A stretch of DNA of 64,000 nucleotides from Strongylocentrotus purpuratus (GCF_000002235.5 NW_022145612.1:20623647-20687646); one strand, 5' to 3'. Positions 11,800-24,717 are shown, counted from the first letter of the stretch. Numbers and translations: made by a program. The notes: generated from the letters alone by a model not told the origin.

Positions 11800-13467
11800 T
11801 ATCTTTCTTTCTTTCTTTCTTTCTATCTTTCATTCACAATTTGTCTGTAATATATTCATGTTCTTGTTCAAGGACACCTTTTTATAAGTTTTGTTTTCTT
11901 TCTAATTGTTGTGATGATGTGTCTTTCATATTTGAATGATATATCTTATTATTATTCATCCCGCTACGTCATTCAAATCGCCACACCGACTTCCAACCAA
12001 CAGATGGCGGCCTCGTCGGTGTGTCTGGAATATGAATATACATGGGGTTATTTTTTTGTGACCATCCCATTAAATCTATTTTTTTCTCAATATGCCTTGT
12101 TCATGATGATGATGATATCTCTATACCAAGGTCCTGATCTCCATGAGGAACTACCCGACGTTTTGTGAGTACCCTCTAGCCATGCAGCAACAGATCGTAG
12201 GTGTGGGGTGGTATGCCTCCTACCAAGCACAAAGGATCATCCTCAGACAAGGCCATTGGGCAGAAAACTTCTACTTCATCCTCTCAGGATCAGGTAAGTT
12301 TGTAGATGTGCAGGAGGTCCAGCCTCCTCTTAACTCTTTTCCTTTCTCCGTCTGCATACTTTAAAGCCCCACTGCACTACTTATAGCTAATTGCGCCCTC
12401 TATAGCCAATAATGCCTAAGCGGTTCATTGATCCCCATGATGCCCCTTTTCTTATGTTGATTGAGAGCTGATTTTGATGAGATAACCACCTGCCAGTGAC
12501 CTTGCAGGGAGGTCTAATCCATCCATGCCAAACTAGTGCAGAGGGGATTTAAACAAGAGCGTGAATAGTTAGAACTCTCGTAATGCTATGTTTTGATTGG
12601 GTGATGGAATTGAAATTATTTGAATTTGAATTAAATCGGAATAGAAAAGCATTCGAAAGAGTGGAATCACTGCATAACCGTCAGCTGGTGCGAGAAAAAC
12701 CAAAGAGGCACATTTAAAAAAAAAAATTTTACCCGAAATTTGAAAATTTGACCGATCGCCATTTCGTTCCGTTGGGGGAGGGGGGGGGGGGGGTAAGGTC
12801 ACCCTTTTAGGTCTATCATTAGCATTTTTTTTTAATTAAACAAAAAAAATGAGGGGGGGGGTTCCTCCTAATCACACACACACACACACATAAATATTTG
12901 AGGGGGGTTCGACCCCAACCCCCCCCCCCTCCTTCCCCCTGCGTACGCGATTGGCCTATGCTGTGAACAATAATTAAAAAACCGGTTGGTCAAATAACCC
13001 CCCAAAATAAGACTTAGTCATAATGGATCGAGTACCGGACGAGGAACATTACTCCAGACAAGATTGATGTTACCTTTTATAAACTAACTAAGACGATTAA
13101 TATACATTCACGAAACAAACTCATATTATTTTCATTATTATTCTCAAAGTCGTTGTGAGTGTGATGGATGAAGGGACCCATCAGAACAGAACCGTAGTCT
13201 ACCTGAACAGAGGTGAAACATTTGGAGTAAGTTATCATGAAAAGGTCAAATTGACATTCTCATTAATAATCTATGTATTATCAAGGAATCCCATTTGATG
13301 GCTTTTGACGTCTGGACATCTACATATAAGTTACGGAGATATTGTACAGGATAAAGCTCCAGATAGATGAATAGGAAAAGCTCTTGAGATACACAACAAC
13401 GGGTTGAAACGCCATAGCCTGAACAGCCTTTTCTTTTGTCATTGTTTTGTCTATTTGTCTTTTGGGT

Positions 13468-13501
<34 letters not shown>

Positions 13502-14112
13502 CGGGGGTTATAAAGGGGCTAAAAGCACATCGAAAGCACTCTTTAATGGTTATTCAATACAGTCAATTCATTATTATTAGCAGATAATCATTCTATTGCT
13601 CATTCAAACTCTATTCAAACTATTATGTAATTTCATAACACATTTCTGTTGGAAATTAAGAAGAATATGCATTTAAGAAAAGAGTTTGAGTGACAAAACA
13701 TAATTTTACGTCTAAAAGGCCAACAAACATGATGATTTTTTTTGGTTTTCTGCTCCTCAAACAGGAACTTGGCCTCGTGAATAGAGCCAAGAGACAAGCT
13801 ACGGTCATTGCCAGAGAGCGCATAGAGATGATCGTTATCAACGCAAACGTAAGTTCAATGTTTCATATTCTTGTTTGGCTATTATTTTGTGAAAGACTGA
13901 AGTAACTATACATTCCGTTCAGTGAAAGTCATTCTGTTATGCCAGTTAGAAAAAGGCAAAGTGCGTCTACATCTCTGCGAATATTGGCATTTTTTCTAGT
14001 TAGCCCAAGTTATGAAAACAAAATAAAAAGCGGAAAAGAACTGATAATAACCTTTTAATAAGTGACTTGTTGGTTGTACTACCACATTAATAATAGGAGG
14101 GAGAGGGAGAGG

Positions 14113-14148
<36 letters not shown>

Positions 14149-15668
14149 GAGAGCGGGGGTATAGAAAGAGAAAGACAGAGAGACAGATGGAAAGAAAGAG
14201 AGAGGGGGAAAGAGGAGGTGGGAGAAACAAAGAGAAAGGGAAGTGGACATAAACATGATTGATAAGGGAAAGAGAGGGGGGTAATTTGAAAGAAGGGGTA
14301 TAAAAAAAGAGAGAAGGAAAGATAGGAAGACAGAGGAGGTAGACAAAAGAGGAAAATAGAGAGAATAAACTGGAATTGACTTTAAGATGATGGAGTGGCA
14401 TTTTAAATTTCGATTTTTCTAGGATTACACACGAATCTTCATGGCTGGTGGTCTATCAACTCTACTCAACCCACAGCAAAATGACAATGCTTTCGTCAGG
14501 TTAGTCATTCAAACGCTCAGACGATTCTTTAGGCAAATTTTTCTTTTTTATTCCCAAATTAAATGTTCTTTTTTTACAAAGGAACCCTTTTTCCCTACAA
14601 ATTCTATCAAAGTCTTTACTTTATTATCCTATTGATGTACTATTTATTTTCTATGAATGTGAAATGTTTTAAGTCTTAGATATCGAAACTACGATAGATT
14701 TAGTTATTCGATCAATCGTCACATTTTTTATCTATCCCAATTTATTTCATCATGTTCATAAATGTTGAAAAAGACCATGCAACCTGAAAATCAGGCAAAC
14801 TTAAAACATTCCCAATATTGTTCAAGGTTGTTTCTGTAATATTGTTTATCACACATAGGGGATACAGTATATCCCAAATAAAAATGAGATACATCACTTT
14901 AATTTATTGTGGATTTATTGTGCATATGATAGTTTACTCGTTCCAAATGAAATGGCCATTTTCAGTCTTAACAGTGGTTTTAATCACATTCCTACTGTAT
15001 CACTGTGTCTGGGGTTTTTTAAACAAAAGACTAAGGTAAATATCAAATGTTAATCAACACACTTCCGAATCAGAGTAATCAAAGTTGATAATGATTCATT
15101 TTATTTAATAGAAACTTGCGCTTCTTGGAAGGATGGCCTCTTCATCGACTAGCAGAGAACCCGAAGAAATGTGTCTTTTCTTACTTCAAGTAAGTTGTTT
15201 CCAACCTTTAAACAATCCTATACAAATCACAAACATCTCATCTACCCATGGTCGTGAATGTATGATTGTCATCTTCAATTCATGCTTATACTTGATTTTA
15301 GAGTTATCAAAATGAATTGTGGTCTTATCATAATGTTCTAAATAATGTCACCACACGCCCAGGTTAAAATCTACTTGTGTATAAGTAAACACGTATTACT
15401 TGTATTTTGATTGACAGGAGATCAATTACCCTCCTAAGAGGTGCAATAACCATATACACGATTGTCTGTTTTTTTTAAAGTTGCCTTTACTTTTATTAAT
15501 GTTTTAAGAGGTACATACTTCGAATCAGATTCATGTTTACAGATCGATGCAGAATTAAAATTTCTAACGTTTCTTTCCCTTTAGACGTGGAGACGTTCTC
15601 ATTCGGGAGAGTAGAAGATCTGACTGGATCATCATAGTGAAATCAGTGAGTAACGACCCCCCCCCCCC

Positions 15669-15703
<35 letters not shown>

Positions 15704-18700
15704 CCTCCCTCCCTTCTCCACCTCTCGCTCTCCGCAACAATAATTTTATTGCAAAAGTACATGTTGTGAAGCTAAGCGCGTGGGGGCAGTGGCATATTTC
15801 TCCAGAGTTAACGAGAGGGATGGGGACAAAAGGCCGACCAGGGTGTCCAGGGGTTGTACCTCACACAAGCTATGGTTTGTAGAGCGTTGGGAGATTTTGA
15901 AAGCTATGTGGGCCTGCTATTAAAAGCAATAATAAATACCAGTCCATTGCATGTGCAGTGTGGTAGATGAAGAAATGTTAGTATAGTCAAGAAGTTACTA
16001 GCCTCAAAACTATAGGTCCATGCTATAATGTGGAAGTTTGCAGTAGCGGTTTCTGTGTGTGGGTTGGCTTTTTCGGCTTGAATGAATCGCCTACCGAGAG
16101 GGTTAAATCGAGATGCTGCCGACAGAGGTAGCCAACGAGACATAATTATTAGCAATTTAGAATTCGGTTTGGTACTCACCCGACTGTTGACGAAATCGAT
16201 GTTCATTTTTTTTTTTCTCAGCAATTTTACAATTTATTTCAAATCTCTTTAGCAAGAGTCATTTATTTGAATTTGAATAGAAACAGTTTCACTGTTTCTT
16301 TTCACCATTACCAGCACTCAACGTTAAGTATGGAAATGTAAGCCAATTTTTGTGGCTAAACTTATGATTTTACTACACAATAACAATTATCTTACACGCC
16401 TATCATTTTAGCCAAATGACTGATCTCATATAGAACACGTTCCTCACAAGTCGATATACGTGCCTCTTGACATGTTTCAGTATAGCTACAGTTATTTGTT
16501 TGTTTTTCAAGAGTGATATAGATTTTAAAAAAGAACTTTGTCCTCTTAATCAGCAGTCTATCACGTTAAATGAATATTCATAACATACTTCTACCGGCAA
16601 TCGATTATTGAAAATTTCAAATTTCTTCACCATGAATTCAAAATGTATCCACTCTTATTGCAGTTCTTACAGATCAAAAGTCACGAAAATGAACTTGTCT
16701 TTTAGCGTAGTTTCCGTCATCACAACCTTCTTCAAATCATATGAACTTTACTCTATAAATTTCGAGAAGAAGATTGTTATCGACACTTTGTAACCGTCAA
16801 TCAACTTTGTATCATGGACTTGGGGTAGATAAACAGTTTGCCTATGCATAATTCACGGCGGTTATATGCCGTGTAGTGTGAATCCGGCCGGGATGTCTAT
16901 TAACAGGGATGCTCATTTTAGGAATTATGGCTCAATGAAGCACAAGTACTTGTGAGTCCAAAATTCCAAAGGTAAGTATACTGTCAATGGAATTCATCAC
17001 GCTACATGTACCTCCTCGACCGTCTTTTTTGTTTTGTTGATAAATAAGCTTTACTTTTTATTGAGAAATTAATTGGTAAACGTTAATTTTGGAATCCCTG
17101 CAAAAACCACCGGTTAAAAAAATAAATAAGCATAAGAGCAAGCGTAATGATCTCGGGTGTCTTAACTCTGCTCCTTATTGCATAATATATCTCCAAACAC
17201 TATACCATATATATGTGTGCTCTCTATTAAAGGGGATATAAAAGAATATTCATCCATTAAATTCTGGTCTAGCCAATAGGCAGTTCAATCGGAGAGATTT
17301 CAATGCACTTCCCCCGATTTGTGGAACCCATATCGAAGAGGGCGCAACACATCTTTTGGCTTAATTATGTTTGGGCTTGGGGTATTTCTGTTCTTTGGGT
17401 ATTCCCCACCGTCATGGAGCAGCATGATTTTTGTTCTGACTACATATTCATATAAAGGTTATGAATATGTATGAGACTCAATACAATTTTCATTTATGTT
17501 GAAGTAGCACATTGAATCTGTCTGATTGTTGTTCAATCTACCACTCACGATTAAAAAGGGTTTTAAAATCAGTTACAAATACAATTTTTGTCACATTCAG
17601 TTTTATCGTTCATTTTAAGAGAAAATGAACTATATCTGACTGCATGGGTCCGATAAACATTTACTAACCATAATTATTGCGATATAAAGTGTTTGATACT
17701 ATATATAACAAATCAACCAACTCCACTCGTCGGTAGAAACATGTCTCTTGTCTCTAGTACGGTTGGGGGTTCCTCTCCTGGGGAACTGCTTCCGTGCTGG
17801 CGGCTGGGAGCAGTCCCCTTTTGCTTTTCTTATTATTTTTGTTAATACAATTTCATTTTATTTTTTGGATTATTATAATTATCTTATTCTTTAAATATTA
17901 CTATCATTATCATTATTCATTTTCTTATCATTTTTGTCTAGCTATTATTATCATTACTTTTAACCTTATTATTATAATGCTAAATATATTACTAATTGCG
18001 GATATAGTATCGAAAAATGTAAAAGTATAAAAGTATAAAAACACGCTTTCTTACAATTAATTTATCACCTGACGAAGTGTAGCAGCGGCACACTAAACGT
18101 CGTGATCTTTAAGATCCCTTGTTGACCATACATTGCGAGACAAACGAATGTCACTAGCGATATTATTTTCGATTATTAATATAATTACCATTATTACTTT
18201 TAATTTTATACTACTACTACTACTACTATTTTTATTATCATCATTAATTCTTCGAAATAATCTCGACCTTTTATTGATTGCGTATCCATTTCAACATTTT
18301 CACATTTATTTGTATTGTCCCACTTCCATGCATAAAAAGATACACAATAGTTGCAAGCTGACCACGATTTAATAAGAAGAACTTTGTAAAACACTTAAAT
18401 ATCTTTTTTTACTAATAAGATGTTACAATTTCCTAATGTTAACCTATTATAAAGACTATTCTGCTTTACTCTATGCGTGCTACCATTAAAGCCTTCACAA
18501 TAGCATCGAGTAGCCTAACTTGCACGTAAACTAAATCCTTGGCCCCTTTATTTTTATCGATGAATCAAATCCCTTCTTCTTCCATATCTTCTTTCTAACT
18601 ATCTATATATCGAATGCGTAGTTTTACTTTTGTTTTTATTTTTATTCCAAATTTGTTGATATTAATAATTTCGATAGTCATGTTTATTTTTTACCAATGG

Positions 18701-21700
18701 AAATCAATGATATCATTTACTTTGCTTTGTCAGGGAAGCTGCCAAGTCATGAAACTGTTACGGAAAGCAAGGCCTAAATCAAGGCGAAACAGCACTGCAG
18801 ATAAGGATGGTAAGTATTGTCTTCCTAAAATTATTAATATAACATGATCGCAACACCTTCGAAAATCAACCAAAGGTAATTCAATACCCATGTGCGTCAG
18901 CTAATAAAATGTGCGTACGTCACAATGACATAATTGTGACGTAATCCGAACATGATTTCTATGGGACACAATAGGGAATTGAAATTAACCTCGAGTTGAT
19001 TTTTCGGAAATAGATGCGATCGTGGTATATGGTTCTGGAGCATATTATTATGTATGAAAACTCTGAATACCGATGATCATTCTTTTAATAGCAAGCTTTT
19101 GCATATTATACGAAGCGAATGTGTCCCAATATCGGGCCTAGCAGTTTGAGTCAATATTACCAGAACACGGCTGAATGTGTCTTGCAAGGTATGTTGGGGA
19201 TCTAATTATGACGGAAAACATTACCTCATAGAACCACAATGAAATCAAACTGAATGTTCAAGCTTGATCTGTCACCCATGTCAGGAATCTACATGTTACG
19301 CTAATCTCATGTTCCTACCATATTATCTGGGAGTGCATCTTCATTGTATTATCTGACTTCTAATTCATTATAATAACATATCCTCTTGCTTGCTTGTTTT
19401 TTTAATCGGTAAAGCTGCAAGCAAACAACAGAAACGTTGGTCGCAACGTCTTACATCCAAGAGCATGGCTGGAACCCTCATCGAAAACTTCGAACAGCGT
19501 AAGAAACGAGAGGAGTTCGAAAACTTCATGAAAGACCTTAACGTCAACGAAGATGGCTCTGGGAAGTTAGGCGATCAAGAAGGTGAATACCATTTTAAAA
19601 TTCTTTTTGGGGATAACGTTTAGTCAGCAACCATGTGCTGCATTTTGTCGACATTTCACGGAAAGCCCGCACAAGTACATTAATTTTTGCAATGGGGAGG
19701 TCCGAAGGGGCGGATTCTGAGTTTTTTTTAATTGTGAAAGGGTGCCAGGATCTCCCCTAAATACTGACAAGCAAAACAAAACAAAAAAAAGGGGGGAGGG
19801 GTATAAAAAAAAATGTAGGTACCTCGAGGATCACAAATTATTAATCGCTAGTTCGATCCGCCAAACATTTTCAATACCTTCGTCACCAGGAGTTAGATGT
19901 GATACTATAGCATTGTCCTTAATTGGGACGGAAGTATTATAAGTTGGTGTTGGTTCAATAATGAAGTCCAAATTGAAGTATAATTATGTGCTCGTGCGCA
20001 GATGCGCTGTACATACCATACTTAAAGCCAAGATATATTTCATCAAAATATATAGAACAACGGACATCACCAGGCAACTTAAACAAGAGAGACGATTTGG
20101 ACGCTGATACTGATGATGAGTGGGCCGATGAAGCAATCGACTGCGGCAAAAACGACAAGGAATCAACGACCCCATCGAACCCACAGAGTTTAATCGGTGA
20201 TCATAATACTCCAACTAAACTTAAATCTGTAAGTATACTTACATTGAATTACATTTTTACTCGCTGTATAGCATCCCTACACTTTATACTTTGATACATG
20301 ATGAGCTCCATGTTGGCGGAAAGAATGACCCGACATTTCCTCCTGTGACAATTTTCACCAAGAGCCATCTTGTTTCATCGAATATAATTATTGGATTAGG
20401 GTTTAGGTTTTAGTAGGGTTTCAGATTAGGTTTAGAATTAAAGTTATGTTGTGTTGTGTTGGTGTTAGAGTTTAAGTTAATTATGTCAGTGAAGAATATT
20501 GTCACGGAGCAATTGTCACAGGAACAAGTACAGGTCTACAACTATCAAATGAAAATTGGGTTACCCTCACGCAAGGTTTTCTGACTTCGGACATCCATTT
20601 TACATACCTCTGATCGCATTACCTCTCCGCTACACTCCAAATTTAAGTTTATTTATGATATCTTCATATAAAAGAATAGACCATAATTTCGAAGTTCTGT
20701 TGATAATAAACGAGGCGTTTAATAATAAGTTCTAAATTGTTCTATAGATTTATAAAGACTGCCTCTTCCACGTTCCAAGTTTTCAGGTTAACAGTTTTGA
20801 TTACCAGCTGCATTTAAAATTTGAGATTGAGGAAATGAAATCAAGCGATGTTAATCTAATCATTTTCAGGCGTACCTGTCAAGGAAGAGAACCAAGTCAC
20901 TGGAGGGCGTACCAAGTGTATTCTTCGAGGATGAGGAGGATAATGGAGTAGAGGAAGGAGTTAACCCAATAGGTATGATTGTAGGTGGATCCAGACACGG
21001 AATGGATTGGCCACGTGGCCACGCCCATACCTCTCACCCCTTAGCACAAAAAGTTCCTTACTTGAAAAATATAAATGTGATTTGCTCTTTCAACTATAGG
21101 TTTACCAGGAAGCGGCTTTCGTCATGTTTAAAGAGTTCGCCCCATCCTACCCTGTTTATTTGGCAATTATTGATTATGCTTTTGTGGATAAAGTGATTTT
21201 ATGTTCTGATGTGTTAGTCACTAAGGATTGTGTATCAACAACTGTGACTGCGTTTATTAATTTAGATTTACCCCGGATTTACAGTAAAGACACAATATAG
21301 TTAAAGGAAGGTTTAAAGGCCCACTGCACTACTTGTAGCTACTTGCGCCCTCTATATAACAAACAATGCCTAATCGGTGACCATGGGTCCCCCATGATCC
21401 TCTTTTTCTTATGTTAACTGAGAGCCGAGTTGATGAGATAACCACCTGTCCAGTGACCTTGTAGGGCTGTATAATCCCTCCTGTAAACTATGGCAGATAA
21501 GCTTTAAACAAAAAAAATCTTCATTTTCGGAATGCCTTTCAAAAAACATTTCCTAGATAACTAAATCACGAGAGTGTTTTTCTTAATGATTCAGTTTTTA
21601 ATTAACTGTATGTTAATGTTACGTCTAGTTAAGATTATCTTCATCGGTTTGATAGGACTCTGCCATTATATCCATTCAGTGAAGCACTCTCGATCTCTAT

Positions 21701-23346
21701 CTGTCTTATTTTAGCGGACATCTTGTTTCTACATAACGTGCAGCAGAAAGCTGAGAAACAGAAGTCGAACGTCGGCAAGAAGAAGACTTTACTCGACGAC
21801 ATCGGCGGGTCCGACTTCGAAGGCATAGATGTGAGCATGATTATAATTTTTTTGATATTCAATCCTTAACACGAAAGGGGAGATTTTTCAAGTTAATCTA
21901 GTTTCTTATATCAAAGTGTGAAGCCATGTTCATACTGAGCAAGTTTAAAATGATTTTAAACGATTAAAATTTGCATTTGTACTTTTTATCATACTTGTAC
22001 ACTTCCAGAAGCTGGCTATACGCTATAAATCATATAATTATAAGCGCCACTGACTGAACTAAATTAATTTCTATTTGTTGAAAATATGTGCTTTATTTCC
22101 TCATGCAACGCGAAAATCTCTAAACGCTAATTAAAAACAGAAAAAGCGTACTGTTACCAAGAAGCATGCATGGCATTGCTGCACAATGGATTCAGTTCAT
22201 ATAATACTTTGGTGTTTTGATGAATTCACTTTCGTTTTCTTTTGTTTTCAATATAGGTGGATGAAAACACGGAACCTACATGGGTTCGGGTCCAGACGCT
22301 TATCAAAGGATCTGTATTCGTAAGTTTGTTATGCGAATTTAATTATTGTCTGTTCTCGCAACAATTTCATTAACGTTGGGATAATACAATAGGGTATTAA
22401 ACATAGCCCTTGAGTTGATTTTTCGAAAGTCTTTGCAATCGTGTAATATATTTCTAATATGATCATTAGTAAAGAAAAAAAATATTCTTACAGCATGAAA
22501 CTCCTGTTAATTTTGTTTCAGGGCTTGGCTGACATGGCTTATGATTCCCAACCAAGCTTTGCCGTGATCAGCAATGGAGCTGAATGTATTCTCCTCTCCA
22601 AGAAACTCTACATGGAACACGCCAGTATGCGCATGATCAGTAAATTACGAACACAGGTAAGTGCAATGCACTTTTCGCACCTCACCACGGTTACGGCCAA
22701 CTAATTATTAATGGGCACTAAAAGACTCTTTCGTGTTGCCCCCAACACCACCCCTCTCTGAATGACGTTTAAAAGAAATAATATTGTGTTTTTATTAGGA
22801 AATGGCGAAAAAGATCACCATTCTTTAAAGAGTGGAGAGAAAATTTGAAAATAGAGGATCGATAAACCTCACTTCTGCATTTGGGGAAATCACGAAATGG
22901 GAAAATTAGTTCATTTCGGAACATTATTCGGACTGAAAAGAGCAGATTGTGCGTCATCTGTCCACCGACCTTCCTAGTTCTGTTCTAGGAAACATAACAC
23001 GTTCTTGGGACGGAAATAAACATTCTATATTAAACGGGCTGGGAATGTTTTGCAAATGTTTAGTATTTGCTCGGATATCACCTGATTTGTGCATGAATGG
23101 GTATTACTCTTCGTCCTCTGTTGAATAATATTAAAACGTATTTTGGCTAATCTGTTAAATAGTTGCATAGATCAATAAATCGATAATATATCATTCTTGT
23201 TTCTACAGTACCAGCGGTACCCACCGGAAGAGGAACTCCAGATGGGGTTAGAGGTCAAACTCAAATGGGACCTTTACAAGACTGACACTTTGAAAGGTAC
23301 TCTGCGAGAGAGCAAATCGAGAGACAGAGCAACAAGATTTAGATAG
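9869..23346 (+). CDS. CNBD2-like: CNBD2-like cyclic nucleotide-binding protein (gene 1), 17 exons
   Basis: Exons: 9869-9948, 10318-10420, 11508-11582, 12131-12293, 13150-13226, 13765-13848, 14423-14499, 15112-15189, 15585-15645, 18734-18809, 19415-19582, 20056-20228, 20870-20972, 21715-21830, 22257-22319, 22522-22656, 23209-23346 (TAG). All junctions are AG/GT and in phase: 1770 nt, 589 codons plus stop. Exon 1 encodes a basic helical segment. Exons 4-7 form a cyclic nucleotide-binding (CNB) domain with cassette FGELGLVNRAKRQATV, keeping the Glu and Arg that contact ribose and phosphate. A second CNB half ends WIIIVKSGSCQVMKLL; it is interrupted by a ~200-aa charged insert and resumes at KGSVFGLADM, whose cassette lacks both residues. 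In mouse, CNBD2 (CRIS) binds cAMP and is needed for normal sperm. The initiator Met is not certain; 9664-9795 (ATG, donor ATG|GTCAGT, phase 0) is one candidate first exon. Confidence 0.9.
10970..11262 (-). repeat. Dispersed repeat, inverted copy of 39663-40030
   Basis: The reverse complement of this intron segment matches 39663-40030: shared stretches include TGAAATGTTACTTATTATAT, CAGGCTTTTAAAAAT and ATATAGCTGGGA. The two copies are about 28 kb apart and in opposite orientation. It has no coding capacity and its class is unknown. Confidence 0.75.
11271..11471 (+). mobile_element. ~200-bp TTAA-flanked MITE, copy a
   Basis: Ends are TTAAAGGCC... and ...GTGGGGCTTTAAA. It belongs to a four-copy family (also 12362-12554, 21312-21512, 25036-25226) with internal landmarks GGGATTAGACCACCC, AGGATCATGGGGGAC and AGGGAGCAAGTAGCTA. 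It lies in intron 2 of gene 1. TTAA at both ends could be a piggyBac-type target, but the TIR is not a classical piggyBac one. Confidence 0.75.
11760..11832 (+). repeat. (CT)n/(CTTT)n microsatellite
   Basis: A CT dinucleotide run grading into CTTT repeats, in intron 3 of gene 1. Confidence 0.9.
12362..12554 (-). mobile_element. ~190-bp TTAA-flanked MITE, copy b (inverted)
   Basis: Reverse-oriented copy of the family at 11271. Its ends show the TIR best: TTTAAAGCCCCACTGCACTA at the left, and at the right a sequence whose complement is TTTAAATCCCCTCTGCACTA. It lies in intron 4 of gene 1, so exons 3 and 4 sit between two inverted copies about 0.9 kb apart. Confidence 0.8.
12720..12955. repeat. 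G/C-homopolymer repeat related to the 32515 hAT insert
   Basis: Shares ordered blocks with 32650-32855: GACCGATCG..ATTTCGTTCCGTTGGGGG, GGTAAGGTCA, GGGGGGTTCCT, AACCCC runs and the end CTGCGTACGCG. It looks like a partial copy of the same non-autonomous element; target duplications were not found here. Confidence 0.65.
13467..13499 (+). repeat. (GTT)n microsatellite
   Basis: About ten GTT/TTG triplets in an intron of gene 1. Confidence 0.9.
13765..13848 (+). CDS. CNBD2-like: Gene 1 exon with intact phosphate-binding cassette
   Basis: This 84-nt exon completes the first CNB domain. Joined to the preceding exon it gives F-G-E-L-G-L then R-Q-A-T-V. Glu and Arg are at the positions that bind the cyclic nucleotide in PKA regulatory subunits and CNG/Epac domains (FGEL...RAATV). 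The paralogous exon of gene 2 (46421-46504) has the same length and phase but lacks the Arg. Confidence 0.88.
14090..14345. repeat. GA-rich microsatellite block
   Basis: A purine-rich tract of GA, GGGA and GAAA repeats in intron 6 of gene 1. The long minus-strand Ser/Leu-rich ORFs over it are products of the simple sequence. Confidence 0.9.
15670..15722 (+). repeat. (CT)n and CCCT microsatellite
   Basis: C run, then (CT)n, then CCCT repeats, about 25 nt after the donor of gene 1 exon 9. Confidence 0.9.
16400..17040 (+). repeat. Member of a dispersed ~650-bp repeat family
   Basis: Shares TGAATATTCATAACATA, an ATCGATTAT..GAAAA block, TTCTTCAAAT, CATGGACTTGGGGTA-like text and CGACCGTCTTTTTTG with copies near 25430-26150, 30153-30870 and 36190-36850. 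No protein is visible in any copy. The 25.4-kb copy fits the tandem duplication; the 30- and 36-kb copies are additional. Confidence 0.7.
16922..16971 (+). other. Cryptic or 'poison' 50-nt exon-like segment in gene 1 intron 9
   Basis: It has a TTTTAG acceptor and an AG|GTAAGT donor and is open in phase 0 (ELWLNEAQVLV...). Including it would put exon 10 out of frame with a TGA after five codons, cutting the protein inside the second CNB domain. Skipping it gives the family-typical IIVKSGSC junction. It is either a chance splice pair or a regulatory exon. Confidence 0.25.
21312..21512 (-). mobile_element. ~200-bp TTAA-flanked MITE, copy c
   Basis: Inverted-orientation copy of the family at 11271, beginning TTTAAAGGCCCACTGCACTA and ending near GCTTTAAAC, in intron 13 of gene 1. 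Confidence 0.78.
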
Positions 23347-24118
23347 CATGATATTGGTCCATCATGAATTTTAGTTGAAGTAAGCTGAGCTTGCTCGCAT
23401 ATGATGCAGGGTGACCCAACCTCTCTTCCCCTTCCCCCGTCGTGTAGATTGTATTCTCCAGTAGGTCTATACAGAATATGAGTAGCCCGAGTTTACAACT
23501 ATAGCACAACGATACTGTTTTTTTGTATTGCATTTATTTCTTTACTTTACGAATATCCGATCGAAATATATTATAAAAACCACAATTATCTTCAACGGCT
23601 TTCATAGTTGAGCTTTACACCCACATTCTCCGTGTTTAGAATCCTGCAATTTGACAAAGCCATTTAAATAATATGAATTTATAATAAGATTTTTATCTTT
23701 CTTGATACAACGTGACTCTTGAATGTGAATGAATCAGTGTCTTACCATGACAAGTATCGCACATAATATACTTTATAGGTTTTAGCTAACTTCCGTCAAT
23801 CCAAGGAGTGCTTCAGAATATATTACTGTCTAGGACTAAGAATTCTTGCTTGAAAGATTAAACAAATATATAATCGCATATGACTTACATAAATTTAGGA
23901 TACTTCATAAAAGGACATCAATCCATTTCCAGGAAGTGGTAAATAAATTCATTGATAATGAAGAAAAAATGCCATTCACCAGGACTGTAAATAGTATAGT
24001 TGTGACTCTACATAGAAATTGTTTGTGAATATTGTGAATATATATCTTTTTATCTGTAATTGTTATTATTTACAATTTGTATATGTATGATGACAATAGT
24101 GCCAAAGTTTGGAAAATC

Positions 24119-24124
24119 AATAAA
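24119..24124 (+). terminator. Candidate poly(A) signal of gene 1
   Basis: AATAAA lies 770 nt after the gene 1 stop and is followed by a T-rich stretch. The surrounding sequence is duplicated at 38.39-38.77 kb, where the hexamer reads AATGAA. No experimental 3' end is available. Confidence 0.4.
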
Positions 24125-24570
24125 ATGTGTTTTCTTCTTCCAAGTTTAAACATTTGGTCTCTTTGATTTGAAGAAAGTGTGTTGTCAACATCTAATTTAC
24201 ATAACCTGGATATATTTAGTTAGAATGAAATGAAAATATGTACAGTTATATTCATCACACTAACTAAACCGTTTACCATGCCAATTAGGCCTATAGCTGC
24301 CCCCCCCCCCCACTGTTCATTAAAGAGGAAGTCCACCATGGTAATACATTTGTTTTAATAAAAGGAATGAATACATGTTATGACTGTGTACAAATTCCTT
24401 GACTGTTTATCTTTATGTAAATTATGATTATGAGCTTTAGCTGCCTTCGATATGCATGCCTTCATGATCATAATCAAGGAAATGATAGGGTACTGAACAT
24501 ATTTGCCTATTATAGCCTTCACATTTGAGTAGCCAATAGACACCAATAGACCGATGGAGAGTATGGAAGG

Positions 24571-24717
24571 TAGCCTATATGCGTCGGGCTTTATGGCAAA
24601 TATACTAAACGCGTTATGGAGATATAGACATCGGCGCGGGCCTATATGTCCGTCTCCATAATGCGATTACATGATTAGTACACTTGCCATAAAGCCCGAC
24701 GCATATCGGGTAGGCTA
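24571..24717. repeat. Imperfect 147-bp foldback
   Basis: The left arm TAGCCTATATGCGTCGGGCT (and on to TTATGGCAA) pairs with the right arm TTGCCATAAAGCCCGACGCA...TAGGCTA. An inner pair is GTTATGGAGATATAGACAT against ATGTCCGTCTCCATAATGC. The right arm has a small extra segment. Coding potential is nil. Confidence 0.85.

Larger units (their letters stand above)
15820..24250 (+). repeat. Parent segment of a tandem duplication
   Basis: Blocks of this segment recur in the same order and orientation downstream: 15.82-17.04 at about 25.30-26.15; 17.09-18.56 at 33.52-34.76; 19.24-19.98 at 34.78-35.46; 20.05-20.26 at 37.96-38.17; 23.87-24.25 at 38.39-38.77. The parent holds gene 1 exons 10-17 and the 3' region. 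The collinearity indicates one tandem duplication followed by decay and insertions, not independent repeats. Confidence 0.8.

Noticed and set aside
13996..14401. Long Ser/Leu-rich ORFs, also at 60442-60794 and 6789-6974
   Set aside because: Translations of GA/CT microsatellites.
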